Shown: positions 41,009 through 49,631, counted from the stretch's first letter. The stretch is DNA of 64,000 bases from Rheinheimera sp. SA_1 (GCF_001669775.1 NZ_LXWK01000017.1:248001-312000), one strand, 5' to 3'. Translations and numbers: made by a program. The notes: generated from the sequence alone by a model not told the origin.

Positions 41009-42007
41009 CTAAGACCTGTTGTTCCACAGAATTTGTGCCATCACGGCTGTCGTACGTTGGGCGGTATATCCAGTCGAAGGATGTTCCCCTTCCCCGACCA
41101 GTTGCTTCGCAATATTTGCCACATGATACTGTTGAATATGCGCCGGATGGTCGATGTGCAGGCTTATTGAGTTGGTTGCTGTGGTTAACTGCAAAGGCTG
41201 ATCATCAAACACTGAAAAACGAATAGTCCCCAAACTGCCAATGATTTCGACCTCATCACGTCGGGTATCAGCAGCAAAATTCCAGAAACCACTGCCGCTT
41301 GCGGTACTTCCATCTGCCTGCGGTGCAAACAACCAACAAGCCGTTACCGCATCTTCAGCGGCATACAACCCTTGTTGATTCAGTGCTATCCCCTGCACTT
41401 GCGTGATATCACCGAGTAAATACATCAACAAATCAAGACCATGGCTTGCCAGGTCGACAAAATAGCCGCCGCCAGCCTGCGCCGGATCGGTGCGCCAATT
41501 CGCTTGCCCGCTTTGATCAGCAATATTCGGCTGTCGGCTAAAAGCCCAATTCACATGCCGCACTGCACCAATCAGTCCTTGATGCAACCATTGCTGAACC
41601 TGCAAAAACCTTGGCAACGAGCGCCGGTAATAAGCAACAAACAACGGTCGTTCCGCTTGTTCAAAAGCAGCCACCATCTGTGCGCACTCAGCCTCATCAA
41701 GCGCCATTGGTTTTTCGACACAACAGATTTTACCGGCAGCGGCCACCTTTAACGCATAAAACAAATGGCTGTCCGGTGGTGTTGCTATATAAACAGCATC
41801 TATTTCAGGATGTTGAATCAGTTCATCCGCATCACTGAACCACAATGGCACCTGGTGGCGACGCGCATAATCTTCAGCTTTGACAGCATCACGGCGCATC
41901 ACCGCATGCAGCGAAAAGCCCGCAGTCTGTTGATAAGCCGGGCCACTTTTGACTTCAGTGACATTGCCACACCCAATAATTCCCCAACGGATCGTCGATG
42001 TTGTCAT
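41009..42007 (-). CDS. Gfo/Idh/MocA-family oxidoreductase
   Basis: The 332-residue product has the NAD(P)-binding RWGIIGCGNVTEVKSGPAY at the N terminus. The family signature EKPMALDEAEC (Lys of the EKP motif) is in GKICCVEKPMALDEAE, and the central active-site segment is FVDLASHGLDLLMYLLG (conserved D and H). Family members oxidise or reduce sugar derivatives or related compounds. Position between the hexosaminidase and other GlcNAc genes suggests an amino-sugar derivative, but this is inference. Upstream, ATAAAATAGAAT at about 42040-42055 (minus strand) may hold its own -10 box. A candidate terminator at 42310 separates it from the NagR-type promoter further upstream. Confidence 0.88.
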   Translation of the reverse strand: MTTSTIRWGIIGCGNVTEVKSGPAYQQTAGFSLHAVMRRDAVKAEDYARRHQVPLWFSDADELIQHPEIDAVYIATPPDSHLFYALKVAAAGKICCVEKPMALDEAECAQMVAAFEQAERPLFVAYYRRSLPRFLQVQQWLHQGLIGAVRHVNWAFSRQPNIADQSGQANWRTDPAQAGGGYFVDLASHGLDLLMYLLGDITQVQGIALNQQGLYAAEDAVTACWLFAPQADGSTASGSGFWNFAADTRRDEVEIIGSLGTIRFSVFDDQPLQLTTATNSISLHIDHPAHIQQYHVANIAKQLVGEGEHPSTGYTAQRTTAVMAQILWNNRS

Positions 42008-42304
42008 CTTACTGCTCTTTTGCTGCTATAGGTTTCAGAATTCTATTTTATCGGGAATTGTTCATTATGGGCAAAAATTCCACTGTTCTTCACAGAACAA
42101 ATACAGCTGCAAAATAACGTGGCAAGCCAGCGCTTATGAATATCATTTTATTTACTTACGGCTTCAGACATACCTGCTACTCAGCATTGATGACACATCA
42201 GCAAGCATATAAATAAAATCATGAATTCATAATAGAAATATCAAACTAAAAACCACCAATTCAATGAAAATTGATAAAACATAACGCAGATGATTTAATG
42301 AAAT

Positions 42305-42477
42305 AAAAAATAAAAAAACAGGACACAATAAATGTATCCTGCAAAGACCCTTGGATAAGGATTGGCAAATAAAACACAACATCCGTGTCAGCTGGCAGAG
42401 ATTGTTACCAACTACCAATAACAATCGCTGTAGGGAGATAGAAAATGAACTGACTCCAGCGCTTCAGCCCATCCGAC
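42305..42477 (-). ncRNA. Candidate NagR-controlled small RNA
   Basis: On the minus strand a promoter with -35 ATGACA (42507-42512), 17 bp spacing and -10 TACTAT (42484-42489) predicts a start near 42477. About 130 bases on, CAGGATAC/GTGTCCTG arms (about 42319-42342) form a stem followed by seven T, then A and six more T: a textbook intrinsic terminator. Between them, ATG codons give only very short frames or one that runs through the terminator, so no convincing protein is encoded. A perfect NagR-type palindrome covers the -35 box. The RNA, if real, would be made when GlcNAc is present. Alternatively it is an attenuated leader for the oxidoreductase gene 300 bp further on. Confidence 0.5.
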
Positions 42478-42483
42478 ACCAGA

Positions 42484-42512
42484 ATAGTAACGACAAATGA
42501 CAACGTTGTCAT
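42484..42512 (-). promoter_or_regulatory. Promoter overlapped by a perfect NagR-type operator
   Basis: ATGACAACGTTGTCAT (42497-42512) is a perfect 16 bp palindrome with the same core as the sites at 38063 and 48078. The -35 hexamer ATGACA is its left end and the -10 TACTAT is at 42484-42489. Repression by occlusion of RNA polymerase is the simplest reading. It lies in the 1,015 bp gap 42008-43022, nearly 500 bp from either flanking gene start. Confidence 0.7.
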
Positions 42513-42609
42513 CATGTTTTTTGTGTTTTTTTTCAGCAACATTCAACAACAAACAGACTTGAATACAGCTTCGCGCCACATATCGAAAACCAGCAGCGAC
42601 AACAACATC

Positions 42610-42648
42610 TATACATCTGATAAATATAAACAATTTATCAGATGTATA
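42610..42648. repeat. Perfect 16 bp-arm AT-rich palindrome
   Basis: TATACATCTGATAAAT (42610-42625) is exactly complementary to 42633-42648 with a seven-base spacer. There is no T tract and no similar copy elsewhere in the window. It may be an operator or a cruciform element. The remaining intergenic sequence 42649-43022 shows no recognisable feature beyond the ribosome-binding site of the next gene. Confidence 0.65.
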
Positions 42649-43022
42649 TCATTAACTGCCAGCAGTTTAGCCCTATCCTGATCCAGTTGACCGCCCGGTT
42701 GTTGCCGCCAGTCTGTTATCGGCATCTCGGTCCACCGGGTTTACGTCACAGCCGCCGGAATTGAGGCGAAAATGATTATTGGTAACAACTAGCTTATCGC
42801 CAATATCCGAGGCAGGAATACTAGCCGAAAATTGACAACCTAATCATTTTATCCATTTCAGATATGTTAGACGCCCGATAATTTTGTGCAATTTACGAAA
42901 ATGGCGAAAGTTATGAAGACTGAAAAAATGATACTGACTTGGAAATAACAAGCTGTTGATACAGGTTGCCAACCAAACTATTGCACGTGCCAAACCGCAC
43001 CATTAATGAAACAGGAGATTGT

Positions 43023-43475
43023 ATGATGTTAAAAAGCATTGCTATCGCTACTTTATTATTCAGTACCGGAGCTATAGCCGACAATAAAACAACCAGCATG
43101 AGTGTCGAAGAATTTCAACAAACCCATGTCAGCCAGAATTGTGGTTATTGGATCGAGCGCGAGATCGAAGTTTGTGACGAACGGGTGGTTTATGACAACG
43201 AGGCTTACAAACAATGTAACTACAACCGGACTTCCACCACCAATCCAAGCATGTTTCCAACGACGTACAGCATCAGCATGGCGGTCAATGCACAATGTTA
43301 CAACGACAAAACACTGGGGGTCCCGGGCTACACTCCCCATGCGGTCTATGCACTGAGCGGCGAAGAAATTAAATATCGTCAGGTCAGCAGAACTGAACGT
43401 TACAACTGCCGCATCGAAACCAGAATGGTTTGGGTACCAGGAAATCCAAGAACTTGTGGTAATCCGGACTACTAA
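43023..43475 (+). CDS. Small secreted cysteine-rich protein, function unknown
   Basis: The 150-residue product has a Sec signal peptide (MMLKSIAIATLLFSTGAIAD) and six cysteines (40, 51, 65, 92, 129, 145), so up to three disulfides in the periplasm or outside the cell. The mature part is rich in Tyr, Asn and Thr and has paired motifs GYWIEREIEVCDERVVYDN and YNCRIETRMVWVPGN. I do not recognise the family. The ATG at 43023 has AGGAG five bases upstream; the frame extends to 42966 without a ribosome site. It lies alone on the plus strand between GlcNAc genes and is followed by a strong terminator, so it is likely a real monocistronic gene. Confidence 0.75.
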   Translation: MMLKSIAIATLLFSTGAIADNKTTSMSVEEFQQTHVSQNCGYWIEREIEVCDERVVYDNEAYKQCNYNRTSTTNPSMFPTTYSISMAVNAQCYNDKTLGVPGYTPHAVYALSGEEIKYRQVSRTERYNCRIETRMVWVPGNPRTCGNPDY

Positions 43476-43503
43476 TACCAGATAGCTAGCACCGGATTTC
43501 GAT

Positions 43504-43541
43504 AAAAAAGGGGGCCCCCTGCTTCGCCCCCCTTTGTTTTA
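43504..43541. terminator. Bidirectional GC-rich terminator
   Basis: AAAGGGGG at 43507-43514 and CCCCCTTT at 43528-43535 pair, with GTTTTAT following on the plus strand and AAAAAA (T on the minus strand) preceding. It separates the small secreted-protein gene from the convergent halogenase-like gene. Confidence 0.75.
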
Positions 43542-43622
43542 TCGATGATTCGTAAATAAATCGGTTATGAACGAATGTTTTTAAGCAACTAAACTACGGC
43601 TGTCACGCTGTTTTATAGTTGT

Positions 43623-45149
43623 TTAGCCAGCTCTTTGTTGTGCTGCATGTTTTAATGCGTCCAGCCAGACCCGGTGTGGCAAAAATTCACGGCTGGCGCC
43701 GGCCACCAACTGCTGATTACTTTGCAATAATTCCTCGCTACGCCTGATCTCATAAGGCGTTAACGGTTGCAGCTGGGTCTGGAACTTCATGCCGTAAAGC
43801 ACATACAGAAAGTTTTTCTCATTAAATAAGTCAAAACGACTGAAGAAATCGCTTTGTTGAGGTGGGCGTAATTTAAACATCGCCAGCCGGTTTTTTAACT
43901 GTGCCGACAGCTTCGATTCATCACGGTTGTCTTGCCAGAACGCTGAGTCCTGGCGGTCCGACAGAAAATAATGCAGTTTGATAAAATCGACCACACCGTC
44001 CCAGACATAACGCAATACCTGATTGTAATAGGGCTGGCAAACTGTGACATCGGCGAGATGACGAGGAAAATGCCGCGCCAGTAATTCGGCGGCAAAATCG
44101 GTCACCAGAATAGACGTCGCTTCCAACGGCTCAACAAACCCCTGCGCCAACCCTAAAGCAACACAGTTGCCGAGCCAGAATTGTTCACGATAACCAATCG
44201 GCATCGGAATTTGCCGTGGTGCAAAAGTTGCCGGATCCAGCCCCAGATAACTGGCGAATTCACGACGCGCTTCATCGTCAGACATATGTTTACTGGAATA
44301 CACAAAACCGGTGCCCCGGCGGCTGGTCAGCGGAATATCCCAGATCCAGCCCGCAGCATGCGCGGTGGCCGTCGTATAAGGTGGCAGTGGCTGGCCATCG
44401 GCAATGGGAATTTGTTGCACCAGTGCCCGGTCGGTCAGCAGTTCATCGGCCTTGCTGATAAAAGGAACTTTTAAAGTTTTATCAATCAGGATCGAGGCAA
44501 AACCACTGCAATCGACATAAAAATCAAAATGCAGCTTGTCTCCGGCGCTGGTAGTCAGACAGCGGATCAACCCTTGATCGTCAGTTTCAGCGCCGGTTAC
44601 GGTGGCAATCTGATGCTCAACCCGAAAACGTTGCTTGGCATTTTTCGCCAGTAAAGCGGCAAATTTCAGCGCATTAAAATGGTAAGCGTAGGCGAGCGGC
44701 CCCTGATATTCGGCTGAACTGCGTTGTTTGGGCGCCAGTCCAAGTTCGGCAATCCGCGCCTGAATGCCAATATCATCAAACGGCAATTTTTCCTGCTGCG
44801 TCAACCAATAAGGCGAAATATCAAAACCCGCCGGATATGGACTGTCAAAAGGGTGATAGTAGTGATTGTCGCCGTGGGTTTTCTTGTCCAGCCAATCAAC
44901 AAACTTGATGCCTTGTTTAAAAGTGGTATCACATTGCAGCAGCAGTTCAGCTTCGGAAATGCCGAACCGCTCCAGGCCTTTCATCACATAAGGCACGGTG
45001 CCTTCACCAACCCCAATTGTTGGCACATCGGCCGATTCAATCACGGTAATTTGCACATCTGGATCGGCGCGAAGTTCGTGGCCTAAATGGTTGGCCGCTA
45101 ACCAACCCGCTGTGCCCGCACCGACAATCGCAATTTTTTTAATTTTCAT
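43623..45149 (-). CDS. Tryptophan-halogenase-like flavoprotein of a TonB-receptor locus
   Basis: The 508-residue product is a flavin-dependent halogenase family member: FAD-binding IVGAGTAGWLAANHLG at residues 8-23, GVGEGTVPYV, and the WxWxIP signature at 268-273 (WIWDIP). A lysine at 78 (TFKQGIKF) and a glutamate at 343 (GFVEPLEATS) match the catalytic Lys79 and Glu346 of PrnA as I recall them. Such genes are often found beside sugar-related TonB receptors in Alteromonadales and Xanthomonadales; no halogenated product is known from these loci. It lies downstream of the big receptor on the same strand, with a terminator between. I start at MKIKKIAIVGAG; 22 upstream codons are not conserved-looking. 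Confidence 0.88.
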   Translation of the reverse strand: MKIKKIAIVGAGTAGWLAANHLGHELRADPDVQITVIESADVPTIGVGEGTVPYVMKGLERFGISEAELLLQCDTTFKQGIKFVDWLDKKTHGDNHYYHPFDSPYPAGFDISPYWLTQQEKLPFDDIGIQARIAELGLAPKQRSSAEYQGPLAYAYHFNALKFAALLAKNAKQRFRVEHQIATVTGAETDDQGLIRCLTTSAGDKLHFDFYVDCSGFASILIDKTLKVPFISKADELLTDRALVQQIPIADGQPLPPYTTATAHAAGWIWDIPLTSRRGTGFVYSSKHMSDDEARREFASYLGLDPATFAPRQIPMPIGYREQFWLGNCVALGLAQGFVEPLEATSILVTDFAAELLARHFPRHLADVTVCQPYYNQVLRYVWDGVVDFIKLHYFLSDRQDSAFWQDNRDESKLSAQLKNRLAMFKLRPPQQSDFFSRFDLFNEKNFLYVLYGMKFQTQLQPLTPYEIRRSEELLQSNQQLVAGASREFLPHRVWLDALKHAAQQRAG

Positions 45150-45311
45150 CTGCAAGTACCAACTATAAAAACATCTGCCACGATCAAAGCTGCGTTTGCC
45201 AAATGCCCGGCTCAACCTGTCGTGTATAACTGGCGCGCAGTCATTAAAACGACAACTTCACCAAGCACTGGTATTGAGCGACAAACGCAGTATTCCACAT
45301 TTTGTTTAGAT

Positions 45312-45339
45312 AAAAAAACCAGCCGAAGCTGGTTTTTTT
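45312..45339. terminator. Bidirectional intrinsic terminator after the TonB receptor
   Basis: AAAAAAACCAGC (45312-45323) pairs with GCTGGTTTTTTT (45328-45339) around a CGAA loop, with T tracts on both strands. It lies 15 bp past the receptor stop, so the halogenase-like gene downstream needs read-through or its own promoter in 45150-45311. Confidence 0.88.
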
Positions 45340-45353
45340 CAAGTAACTTCAGC

Positions 45354-48020
45354 TTAGAAGCTGTAGTTCACGCCGAGTTTATAAGTGGTTTCGCCTTTGA
45401 ACGACCAGGCCGGGAAACCGTCCTGCAGCGCAGGCTTCACTTCAGTACCGACGGCAGCAGCACCGTACTGTACGTCGTCTTCAGCGGTCATGTTGACAAT
45501 TTCCAGACGCACTTTGGCGTAGTCAGTCACATTCCAGCCTAATGTCAGGTCCAGAGTGCCGAAATCGTCGTGCATGCGGTTACCGTAATATTTACCGTAT
45601 TCACGCACCATGTACTCTGAACGCCAGTTATACGCCAGACGAGCTGAGTATTCATGGTCTTCCCAGAAACCAACGAAGTTAGCACTGTGTTTGGAAGATT
45701 CAGTAAATACCGACAGACGGTCGGTGTACACTTCAGCCGGCGCATCAGCTTCGGCAAAAGTGTAGTTACTGGCAATACCAAAGCCGTTACCAAACGCATG
45801 GTTCAGCTGTAACTCGATACCATCAATAGTACCGCCACCAGCGTTCACATAAGTGTTGACGGTCCAGTTATCAGCAGGCACCAGCAGGTCGTTATTCACA
45901 GCACCGATTTTCTGGTTGAACTTGGTGTTCGCAACGATGAAGTTGCTGATATCTTTAACAAAATATGTCGCAGATACCATATTGCTCGGGCCGTAGTAAT
46001 ATTCAAGGCTTAAGTCAGCCTGTGAAGATTTCATTGGATCCAGGCCTGGGTTACCAAAGGTGATTTGCTCGTTGCCACGACGGTCATCCGGATAACCAGA
46101 GATGCTGGCCGTGAACAAGGTGTCGTAAGTCGGACGGGTAATCGCCTGACCAGCTGACAAACGTAACATCACATCAGCTGCTAAATCGAATGTAACGTTG
46201 AAGCTTGGCAATACGTCGCTGTAATCACCTTCTACTTTCTGGATGTTCGCGCTCCAGCCAGTGTTGACACCCAGATCGTTGGACGAAACACCGTCAATCA
46301 TATGGCCTGAAGAGGTAACGTCTGTGCTGATATAACGCAGACCGAAGTTACCGCGGAAACCTTCACCAGCGAAAGAAAACATGCCGTACAGCGACAAGTT
46401 ATCTTCTTCGATTTTACCGTAACCAGGACGGCTGTACCCGAACTTGCTAACCAACGAGTTGGTCGCGTTAATCATGGCATTTACATCGCCTTTCGGGATG
46501 GTATAACCGGCATAACCTAAATCCATAGTGCCGTTATACAGGTCACTGGTTTTGAATTCATTTTTCTTACTTGGATCGTAAATCGCACGGTATTCTGAAC
46601 GCTCGAATTCATGGGTGGTATAACGCACACCCGTTTCGAATTTGTTCAACACACCAAGATCCAGATCATAGTCGGCATCTAACTGCAGATATTGTTCTTC
46701 ATCCGAGTTCGGGCCTCTGGTACCGGTCCAGGTAGAAGTACCCACCGTGGTGTCCAGTTGCGCCTGACTGAAGCTCATATCACGGCCGTTGATGCTAATC
46801 TGATTGCCAGTGGCGTCAACCTGACCTGCCCATTTCACCTGACCAAACTTGTCACCCCACCAACCATAACCAAAGTTAGCGGTCATCTCGGTGCCACCTT
46901 CGGCTTTAGTGCTACCAGCAAGACCAGTTAAGGTAAAGCCTTCACCGGTATATTTGGCGTTAAATTCAAATGAATCTGAAGTCATTTCGCCTAAACGTGC
47001 CCAGTTCTGGAAGAACACTTTTGAAGCCCGGCTGTCCGGCGTATTACTGACCACACAGACACCAGCGGCGTTGAATTTGGTACAGTTAGATGGACCATCA
47101 CCCCAGTCAGTATCGGTGTTGATGTACATGTTGGCGCCGAGACTGTCAGCACCCAATGTCATCGTCATGATGTGCGCGCCGAGCTCAATTTTGTCGTTCG
47201 GGCGGAACTGGAAAGTTGCATCCAGTGCTTCACGGGTTTGTTCCTGCAGGAAGCTTGATGGCTGGATCGATGAACGATTGCCCCAGTCCAGATCGGCTTC
47301 AGTACCACGGCGTAAATACTCGCGGTCAACATAAGCGGCCGAAACTAATACACCAAAAGTTTCTTCGGCGTTTTTCCAGCTGTATAAGCCAGAAACTTCC
47401 GGCGCCACGTTTTCATTGACGCTGCCGTATTCGCCTTTCACTGACACAAATGCGGTATTCGCAAACATATCCAGCGGCTTACGGGTTTTAACGATAACAG
47501 TACCGCCAATACCACCTTCAACCAGGTTGGCCTGCGTTGATTTGTACACTTCCATACCACCGATCAGTTCTGGTGGTAATAATGAATAGTTAAATGAACG
47601 GTCGATGTTCATTTGGTCGTACCAACCGGTTGATGCGACATTCTGGCCATTTAAGGTGGTCAGAGTCATCAAAGGATCAGTACCACGGATCGTAACCGAG
47701 CTGCCCTGACCGAAAGTACGGCCGACAGTGACACCGGCAATACGACCCAGCGCTTGACCCACATCAGAATCCGGTAATTGACCGATGTCTTCTGCAGAAA
47801 CTGCGTCAACCACACCGTCAGCGAAACGTTTGGTGTTTAATGACTCGCTCAGTGAGCGACGGATACCACGGACTTCGATAACTTCAACGTTTTGTTCTTT
47901 GGCACCATCATTAGCTGCGGCAGCTTGCTGAGCAAAGACTGGCATTGATAATGCTGCAACCCCTGCTACTAAACCGAGCTTAACTGCCAATGCACATTTA
48001 TTCATTTTAGTGTGCGACAT
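45354..48020 (-). CDS. TonB-dependent receptor, probable chitooligosaccharide uptake
   Basis: The 888-residue product has a signal peptide ending VFAQ and a TonB-box region (EVIEVRGIRRSLSESLNTKR). The plug domain follows (QLPDSDVGQALGRIAGVTVGR, GSSVTIRGTDPLMTLTTLNG), then a large 22-strand barrel ending in GVNYSF. IEVRGIRRSLxxSxxxKR is typical of the receptors used for sugars. Substrate is inferred from context: the gene diverges from nagR and has a NagR-type operator at 48078, so chitooligosaccharides or GlcNAc oligomers are most likely. The ATG at 48018-48020 has GGAG six bases upstream; the frame runs to 48092 through the operator, which is not credible. Confidence 0.92.
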   Translation of the reverse strand: MSHTKMNKCALAVKLGLVAGVAALSMPVFAQQAAAANDGAKEQNVEVIEVRGIRRSLSESLNTKRFADGVVDAVSAEDIGQLPDSDVGQALGRIAGVTVGRTFGQGSSVTIRGTDPLMTLTTLNGQNVASTGWYDQMNIDRSFNYSLLPPELIGGMEVYKSTQANLVEGGIGGTVIVKTRKPLDMFANTAFVSVKGEYGSVNENVAPEVSGLYSWKNAEETFGVLVSAAYVDREYLRRGTEADLDWGNRSSIQPSSFLQEQTREALDATFQFRPNDKIELGAHIMTMTLGADSLGANMYINTDTDWGDGPSNCTKFNAAGVCVVSNTPDSRASKVFFQNWARLGEMTSDSFEFNAKYTGEGFTLTGLAGSTKAEGGTEMTANFGYGWWGDKFGQVKWAGQVDATGNQISINGRDMSFSQAQLDTTVGTSTWTGTRGPNSDEEQYLQLDADYDLDLGVLNKFETGVRYTTHEFERSEYRAIYDPSKKNEFKTSDLYNGTMDLGYAGYTIPKGDVNAMINATNSLVSKFGYSRPGYGKIEEDNLSLYGMFSFAGEGFRGNFGLRYISTDVTSSGHMIDGVSSNDLGVNTGWSANIQKVEGDYSDVLPSFNVTFDLAADVMLRLSAGQAITRPTYDTLFTASISGYPDDRRGNEQITFGNPGLDPMKSSQADLSLEYYYGPSNMVSATYFVKDISNFIVANTKFNQKIGAVNNDLLVPADNWTVNTYVNAGGGTIDGIELQLNHAFGNGFGIASNYTFAEADAPAEVYTDRLSVFTESSKHSANFVGFWEDHEYSARLAYNWRSEYMVREYGKYYGNRMHDDFGTLDLTLGWNVTDYAKVRLEIVNMTAEDDVQYGAAAVGTEVKPALQDGFPAWSFKGETTYKLGVNYSF

Positions 48021-48075
48021 GAGCTTCTCCCATTCCTGTTTCTTATCGTGTGCGATGTGTTTTTTGTTGCCCTGC

Positions 48076-48093
48076 AATGACAGCGTTGTCATT
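48076..48093. promoter_or_regulatory. NagR-type operator upstream of the TonB receptor
   Basis: AATGACAGCGTTGTCATT (48076-48093) is an 18 bp palindrome with one mismatched pair, 56 bp upstream of the receptor ATG. On the minus strand TTGCAA, 17 bp, TATGTT lies just upstream and could be its promoter, so a bound repressor would sit past the -10. A weaker half match (CGCTGTCATTTG at about 48383) lies before nagR. The rest of 48021-48488 is AT-rich with nothing further identified. Confidence 0.8.
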
Positions 48094-48488
48094 GAAATTC
48101 AACATACACAAAATAATTTTGATTTGCAAACCCCTTTCGTTGAAATTTTAGCCGAAATTTTCTGGTCTGTGATCTGAGTCTTATTAGGGTAATTATGAAT
48201 TTTCTAATTTAGGTTCTAGATTTCCAGATGTGAAAAAATAAATAACTACTTGATTTTAATTAAAATTAAAAAATATACAGAATCATGTATGCGCTTACTG
48301 GTTAATTTTTGACAAATAAACAATTGCCGTCCGGACAAAAAAGATGTATCCCTAAGTTTAATTTTCCTTACAAATTGACCATCGCTGTCATTTGTATCTG
48401 GAGCTAAGGCCATAACAGCAAAAATATTTATCCAAAATCAGCCATTTAAGCTCCGCTGCCATGTCACATTTTGTTTAGGGTAAAACGG

Positions 48489-49517
48489 ATGAAAGTAACC
48501 ATTAATGATGTTGCCGAACTGGCCGGAGTTTCGATTAAGACCGTGTCCAGGGTGATGAACAATGAGCCTTCGGTAAAGCAGGCAACGCTCGATAAAGTGA
48601 CAGCAGCCATCAGCCAACTGAATTATCAACCGAATGCGGCGGCCCGTAATCTGGCGAGTACCCGCTCCTATAGCATCGGTTACATTTATGACAACCCAAA
48701 CGCTTATTATGTGATTGATATGCAAAAGGGTTTATTGGAAGCCTGTCGCAAACACGGCTACGAATTGCTGATCCACCCTACCAATGCCAAGTCGGTCGGT
48801 ATTGTGCAGGAAGTGATTGATTTAGTGCAGCATGCGCGCCTCGCCGGCATCGTGCTGACCCCGCCATTTTCCGAGATGCCGGAAATTGCCGAAGCACTCG
48901 ACAGTATTGGCGTCGATTTTGTGCGGATTATCTCGGGCTCGACCCCATCACCGAAACTAACCAACTGCGTGCTGGTCGACGACTTCACCGCGGCCTTTAA
49001 AATTACCAACCATTTATTGGAACTGGGTCACACCGACATCGCCTTTTTATGTGGTGATGAAGAGCACAGTTCCAGTGGTGAACGGCTGGCAGGTTTTAAA
49101 GCTGCGTTAACCAAACGCGGCATTCAGGCGAATCCGAAGTATATTGTGCCGGGCAGTTATTCGTTTGAATCTGGAGTCAAAGGCGCGAAAACATTACTGG
49201 CATTAGCGCATAAGCCGACAGCTATTTTTGCCTGTAACGATGAAATTGCAGCGGGCGCCTTATTCAGTGCGCGCCTGTCGAATGTGGAAATTCCGCAGCA
49301 GTTGTCGATTGTCGGTTTCGAAAACAGTCCGTTCTCGCGCCAGACCTGGCCGCCGCTGACCACAGCGCATCAGCCCAACAGCACTATTGCGTTGCAGGCG
49401 GCCGAACTGCTGTTCCGCCATGCCAGACCAGGTGTGCATCTGGCCAACACCGAGCAACAGCCGGTGTTTATTCCGGAACTGCTGGTTAGGGAATCGACGG
49501 CAGTCTGCCCACGTTAA
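48489..49517 (+). CDS. nagR: LacI-family repressor NagR
   Basis: The 342-residue product starts with a LacI helix-turn-helix (MKVTINDVAELAGVSIKTVSR…, hinge QPNAAARNLAS). The periplasmic-binding-like effector domain follows: IGYIYDNPNAYYVIDMQKG, FLCGDEEHSSSGERLAGF, AIFACNDEIAAGAL and SIVGFENSPFSRQTWPPLTT. In Shewanella and relatives a LacI-type NagR controls the GlcNAc genes, with GlcNAc-6-P as likely inducer. Three matching palindromes in the locus support the assignment. The ATG at 48489 follows AGGG; the TTG at 48471 is less likely. It diverges from the TonB receptor. Confidence 0.88.
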   Translation: MKVTINDVAELAGVSIKTVSRVMNNEPSVKQATLDKVTAAISQLNYQPNAAARNLASTRSYSIGYIYDNPNAYYVIDMQKGLLEACRKHGYELLIHPTNAKSVGIVQEVIDLVQHARLAGIVLTPPFSEMPEIAEALDSIGVDFVRIISGSTPSPKLTNCVLVDDFTAAFKITNHLLELGHTDIAFLCGDEEHSSSGERLAGFKAALTKRGIQANPKYIVPGSYSFESGVKGAKTLLALAHKPTAIFACNDEIAAGALFSARLSNVEIPQQLSIVGFENSPFSRQTWPPLTTAHQPNSTIALQAAELLFRHARPGVHLANTEQQPVFIPELLVRESTAVCPR

Positions 49518-49540
49518 TACCTAAGTTGGATACGCCAATA

Positions 49541-49576
49541 AAAAAAGCCCTGTGGTTTTACCAACAGGGCTTTTTT
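49541..49576. terminator. Bidirectional terminator between nagR and the DUF819 gene
   Basis: AAAAAAGCCCTGT (49541-49553) pairs with ACAGGGCTTTTTT (49564-49576), with an inner GG/CC. T tracts occur on both strands. It ends the convergent nagR and DUF819 transcripts. Confidence 0.9.
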
Positions 49577-49631
49577 AATGACATTCAGTTTACTTTAGGC
49601 GACTGGCATGCCCGGCGAACCTGTCATCAGG

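Noticed and set aside
42227-42633. Two small minus-strand frames across the 42 kb gap
   Set aside because: One runs through the intrinsic terminator and the other through the promoter and operator; hydrophobic, AT-driven translations without ribosome sites.
48376-48395. Possible fourth NagR site (TGACCATCGCTGTCA) upstream of nagR
   Set aside because: It has 15 rather than 14 bases and only one good half-site; too weak to call, though autoregulation is possible.
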